From Firmicutes bacterium UBA5201 (GTDB lineage Bacteria > Bacillota > Clostridia > Peptostreptococcales > Acidaminobacteraceae), in assembly GCA_002412775.1 (NCBI GenBank), contig DHVT01000012.1:163758-227757 (forward strand): a stretch of DNA of 64,000 nt, given 5' to 3'. The translations under genes were made by a program, and so were the position numbers. Shown piece after piece: positions 61,373 through 64,000 of the stretch; position 1 is the stretch's first letter; the number at the start of each line of letters is the position of its first letter. The notes under the pieces were generated by a model. That model had not been told where the DNA came from. It searched no databases and saw only the letters and a program-made list of their open reading frames with translations.

Positions 61373-61780
61373 CTATTCCTCTTCATCTTCTTCCGGTGAT
61401 TCTTGATCTGATTCTTGATCTGGTTCTTCATCACTTTTTATATTCAGCGTTCCTAAAATTTCATTGATATGCATACCATGTTCAACAGAATGATCCGCTT
61501 TGAATATAGGTTCAGGTGTGAAGTGCAGTTTGAGTCTCTTACCAATCTCCTTGCGGATGAATCCTTTTGCGCTGTTGAGACCTTCTATGGTCATTTCAAC
61601 ATTGTGCTTGGGATCGAAACAACTGATATAGAGTGTCGTATAGCGAAGATCGTTTGTCACTTCGACGTGATTCACAGATGAAAGTTTTGAAATTCTTGGA
61701 TCTTTGATTTCAACCAACATCAGGTGACTTACAATTTTCTTGATTTCCTCAGCTATTTTACGGTTTCTTGAACTGGCCAT
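61373..61780 (-). CDS. rbfA: Ribosome-binding factor A
   Basis: This 135-aa protein helps mature the 5' end of 16S rRNA during small-subunit assembly. Family features are RNRKIAEEIKKIVSHLML, EIKDPRI and YTTLYISCF with the KH-like fold. It ends in a very acidic repeat tail (about 20 residues of E/D with QES units), unusual in strength. It is 34 nt after infB. Confidence 0.95.
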   Translation of the reverse strand: MASSRNRKIAEEIKKIVSHLMLVEIKDPRISKLSSVNHVEVTNDLRYTTLYISCFDPKHNVEMTIEGLNSAKGFIRKEIGKRLKLHFTPEPIFKADHSVEHGMHINEILGTLNIKSDEEPDQESDQESPEEDEEE

Positions 61781-61814
61781 GCAAACACCTTCTTTCTAGT
61801 CTATTCTCAGCTTA

Positions 61815-64000
61815 CTATACTCTTTTGACTTCCTCGTTGATGTAAGCTTCGATTTCATCATTTTCTTTTAGGTCATTGAACTTTTCAATACCGATACCGC
61901 ATTCATAACCTTGAGCAACTTCTTTTGCATCATCCTTGAAACGCTTCAGAGATGTGATTTTGCCATCATGGATGACAATTCCGTCACGGATTACTCTGAC
62001 GTTTGCGTTACGTGCCACTTTACCACTGGTCACATAACCGCCTGCAATCACGCCTGAAGGAATTTTAAATGTTGCTCTGACTTGGATTCTGCCAAGAACA
62101 ACTTCCTTGAACGTAGGATCGAGCATGCCTTTCATGGCAGTCTCAACATCATTGATCGCATCATAGATGATTCTATAGGTTCTAAGGTCTACGCCTTCTT
62201 GTTCTGCAACTGCCGTCACGTTTACGGAAGGTCTCACGTTGAATCCTATGATGATTGCATTGGAAGCAGAAGCCAAGATGACATCTGATTCGGATATTGC
62301 ACCAACATTGGCGTGAATGATATTGATTCGCACTTCCTCATTGGAAATTTTAAGAAGCGACTGCTTGATTGCTTCTACGGAACCATGTACATCCGCTTTG
62401 ACAATAAGATTGAGATCTTTGATGACGCCTGCTTGAATCTTGGAGAATAATTCTTCAAGTGTGACGCTTGTATTTTTGTTGAGCGTTTTCTCTCTATAAG
62501 CAATAGCCTGTTTTTCACCAATGTAACGCGCTGTTTTTTCATCAGGTGTCACATAGATTTTCTCTCCGGCTTGTGGAATATCTGTAAGTCCGTCAATCTC
62601 GACAGTAGTTGAAGGTCCGATTTGCTTGACCTTTTTACCTTTGTCATTGTACATCGCCTTGACTCTACCGTGAGAAACACCTGCAACGATTGGATCGCCG
62701 ACTTTCATCGTTCCTTTTTCAAGGATGATTGTACATACGGTTCCTCTGCCTTTTTCAACTTTGGCTTCGATTACTGTACCGATACCAAGTCGATCAGGAT
62801 TTGCTTTGAGTTCCAACATTTCTGATACCAAAATGACGGTTTCAAGCAACTTTTCAAGTCCTTCACCGGTTTTGGCTGAAACTGGCACAGCGATGACATC
62901 GCCACCCCATTCCTCAATCAATACCCCTCTATCTGAGAGTTCTTGCTTGACTTTGTCCGGATTAGCGTTAGGTCTATCGATCTTGTTGATTGCAACAATG
63001 ATCGGTACCCCTGCAGCTTTACTGTGGTCAATGGCTTCAATAGTTTGAGGCATAACGCCGTCATCTGCCGCTACGACAAGAATGGCGATATCCGTGACTT
63101 TTGCGCCTCTGGCTCTAAGTGAAGTAAAGGCTTCATGGCCCGGTGTATCCAGGAACACAATCTTCTCGCCATTGTGAAGGACTTCCGATGCACCGATATG
63201 TTGTGTGATTCCACCGGCTTCGCCGTCAGCGACGCCAGTATTTCTGATCGCATCCAGAAGTGAAGTCTTACCATGGTCGACGTGTCCCATTACAGTGACA
63301 ACTGGAGCTCTCTTCTTAAGATCTTTGGGCTCGTCCTCATAATCGAGTTCAAAGGCCTCGACATGGTTCTCTTCGATGACTTCTTCAATTTCAAGGGTGA
63401 TGTTGTAGTCGATCGCAATAAGTGCCGCAGTATCAAAATCGATATTTTGGTTTAATGTAGCCATCACACCAAGTCCCATAAGTTTGACGATAATATCATT
63501 TGTTGGTTTATGAATCACTTCAGCAAATTCCTTAACAGTCATTTCCTCTGGAACCAATATGATTTCACGAGTGAGCATGTCTTCGATCTTTTCAGTTCTT
63601 TCTCTCTCGGTCTTATCTTTGTATCTACCACTCTTCGTTTTGGTCTTTTTGCCGAAGTCAAATTCTTTTCTACCGCTGACTTCTTTGACAGCCAATTCTT
63701 CTTTGAGCAATTTTTTTGCTTTTTTTGATTTTGATTCGAGTTTATCCGTATCGAAAGTCATGACAATTTTATCTTTTTTGCCTTGTTTCTTTTTGCTAGG
63801 AGTCTTTTCTTGAATTTCTGTATTGGATAAAATAGTCTTAATGGACGAATCCACTTTCTTATTTCCTGAATAATCCCTATCTTTGTTATAACCACCACTA
63901 GGCTTGTTGCCTTTATAGCCGCCACCAGTACCACGGTTGTCATAACTTGGTCTGTCTCCTGTTTGTGCCGGACGAGGTCTGTTCGGATCATAAGGTTTTC
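61815..64000 (-). CDS. infB: Translation initiation factor IF-2, N-terminus beyond the window
   Basis: The frame is open to the right edge, so about 728 residues are seen and the N-terminus is missing. IF-2 places initiator tRNA on the ribosome using GTP. Visible are the Gly/Arg/Tyr-rich disordered N-terminal part (63855-64000), the IF2_N domain (VKEFAEVIHKPTND), the G domain (GHVDHGKTSL, DTPGHEAF, NKIDRPN) and domains II-IV (VKADVHGSVEAIK). A GTG at 63854 could be mistaken for the start, but the in-frame upstream codons keep the IF-2 low-complexity character. Confidence 0.97.
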   Translation of the reverse strand, partial: KPYDPNRPRPAQTGDRPSYDNRGTGGGYKGNKPSGGYNKDRDYSGNKKVDSSIKTILSNTEIQEKTPSKKKQGKKDKIVMTFDTDKLESKSKKAKKLLKEELAVKEVSGRKEFDFGKKTKTKSGRYKDKTERERTEKIEDMLTREIILVPEEMTVKEFAEVIHKPTNDIIVKLMGLGVMATLNQNIDFDTAALIAIDYNITLEIEEVIEENHVEAFELDYEDEPKDLKKRAPVVTVMGHVDHGKTSLLDAIRNTGVADGEAGGITQHIGASEVLHNGEKIVFLDTPGHEAFTSLRARGAKVTDIAILVVAADDGVMPQTIEAIDHSKAAGVPIIVAINKIDRPNANPDKVKQELSDRGVLIEEWGGDVIAVPVSAKTGEGLEKLLETVILVSEMLELKANPDRLGIGTVIEAKVEKGRGTVCTIILEKGTMKVGDPIVAGVSHGRVKAMYNDKGKKVKQIGPSTTVEIDGLTDIPQAGEKIYVTPDEKTARYIGEKQAIAYREKTLNKNTSVTLEELFSKIQAGVIKDLNLIVKADVHGSVEAIKQSLLKISNEEVRINIIHANVGAISESDVILASASNAIIIGFNVRPSVNVTAVAEQEGVDLRTYRIIYDAINDVETAMKGMLDPTFKEVVLGRIQVRATFKIPSGVIAGGYVTSGKVARNANVRVIRDGIVIHDGKITSLKRFKDDAKEVAQGYECGIGIEKFNDLKENDEIEAYINEEVKRV

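Noticed and set aside
63854..63854. GTG as start of infB
   Set aside because: The frame continues to the window edge in IF-2-like Gly/Arg-rich sequence, so the true start is beyond the window.
1..64000. CRISPR arrays, IS elements, rRNA and tRNA genes
   Set aside because: No spaced direct repeats, transposase genes, rRNA signatures or tRNA cloverleaf motifs were recognised in the window.

Overview
The window reads as chromosome of a low-to-moderate GC Gram-positive bacterium of the class Clostridia. The evidence is strong AGGAGG-type ribosome binding sites, spoVS genes next to rny and recA, a LexA/RecA SOS system with Bacillus/Clostridium-type boxes (GAAC-N4-GTTC/T), FtsK/SpoIIIE, and the Firmicute order infB-rbfA-nrnA-truB-ribF-rpsO-pnp-M16-dut-ftsK-rimO-pgsA-cinA-recA-rny. 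Genus is not resolvable from sequence alone. No rRNA, tRNA, IS element, prophage or CRISPR array was seen.

Layout. (1) 1-6.7 kb, + strand: the end of an AraC-type regulator, then a sugar/polyol ABC importer (ATPase, permease, lipoprotein binding protein), a zinc polyol dehydrogenase and xylulokinase. Together these suggest uptake of a pentitol such as xylitol or D-arabitol, oxidation to D-xylulose and phosphorylation into the pentose phosphate pathway. (2) 6.7-7.2 kb: rnpB (RNase P RNA) with promoter and terminator. (3) 7.2-20.4 kb, mixed: an unknown lipoprotein, a PAS-GGDEF diguanylate cyclase, a GyrI-like protein, an M42 peptidase, a methyltransferase, a nitroreductase-like protein, an SOS-controlled Y-family polymerase operon, tcdA, a VanY-like carboxypeptidase, a coiled-coil membrane protein, a metallo-beta-lactamase-fold hydrolase, an Lrp regulator divergent from a carboxyltransferase (pycB/oadA-like) gene. 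(4) 20.4-24.7 kb: a compact Tad/type IV pilus-like operon (TadZ-like, TadA, two short TadB/TadC-like proteins, a 59-aa prepilin, an FHA protein). (5) 24.7-36.7 kb: hpt, deoC, an AI-2E-type transporter, a response regulator with a dead GGDEF domain, a 1408-aa 2-hydroxyacyl-CoA dehydratase activase fusion, a CBS-type manganese pyrophosphatase, a YnbB-type PLP lyase and malic enzyme. (6) 36.7-43.1 kb: gdhA, the lexA/yneA-like divergent SOS locus, a tyrosine recombinase, an SDR, and queT behind a complex queuosine-precursor leader. (7) 43.1-64 kb, all - strand: purB, two tandem spoVS genes, rny, recA, cinA, pgsA, rimO, ftsK, dut, an M16 peptidase, pnp, rpsO, ribF, truB, nrnA, rbfA and infB, the last running off the right edge.

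The most interesting regulatory DNA is the leader of queT: two sequence stretches that both look like preQ1-I aptamers stand in series on the - strand, separated by an intrinsic terminator and a possible 10-codon leader peptide. The second aptamer abuts the queT Shine-Dalgarno. The SOS genes dinB and yneA share an unusual promoter layout, with one LexA box in the -35/-10 spacer and a second about 27-30 bp downstream; lexA and recA each have one box. All gaps between genes are below about 300 bases except 6687-7232, which holds rnpB.
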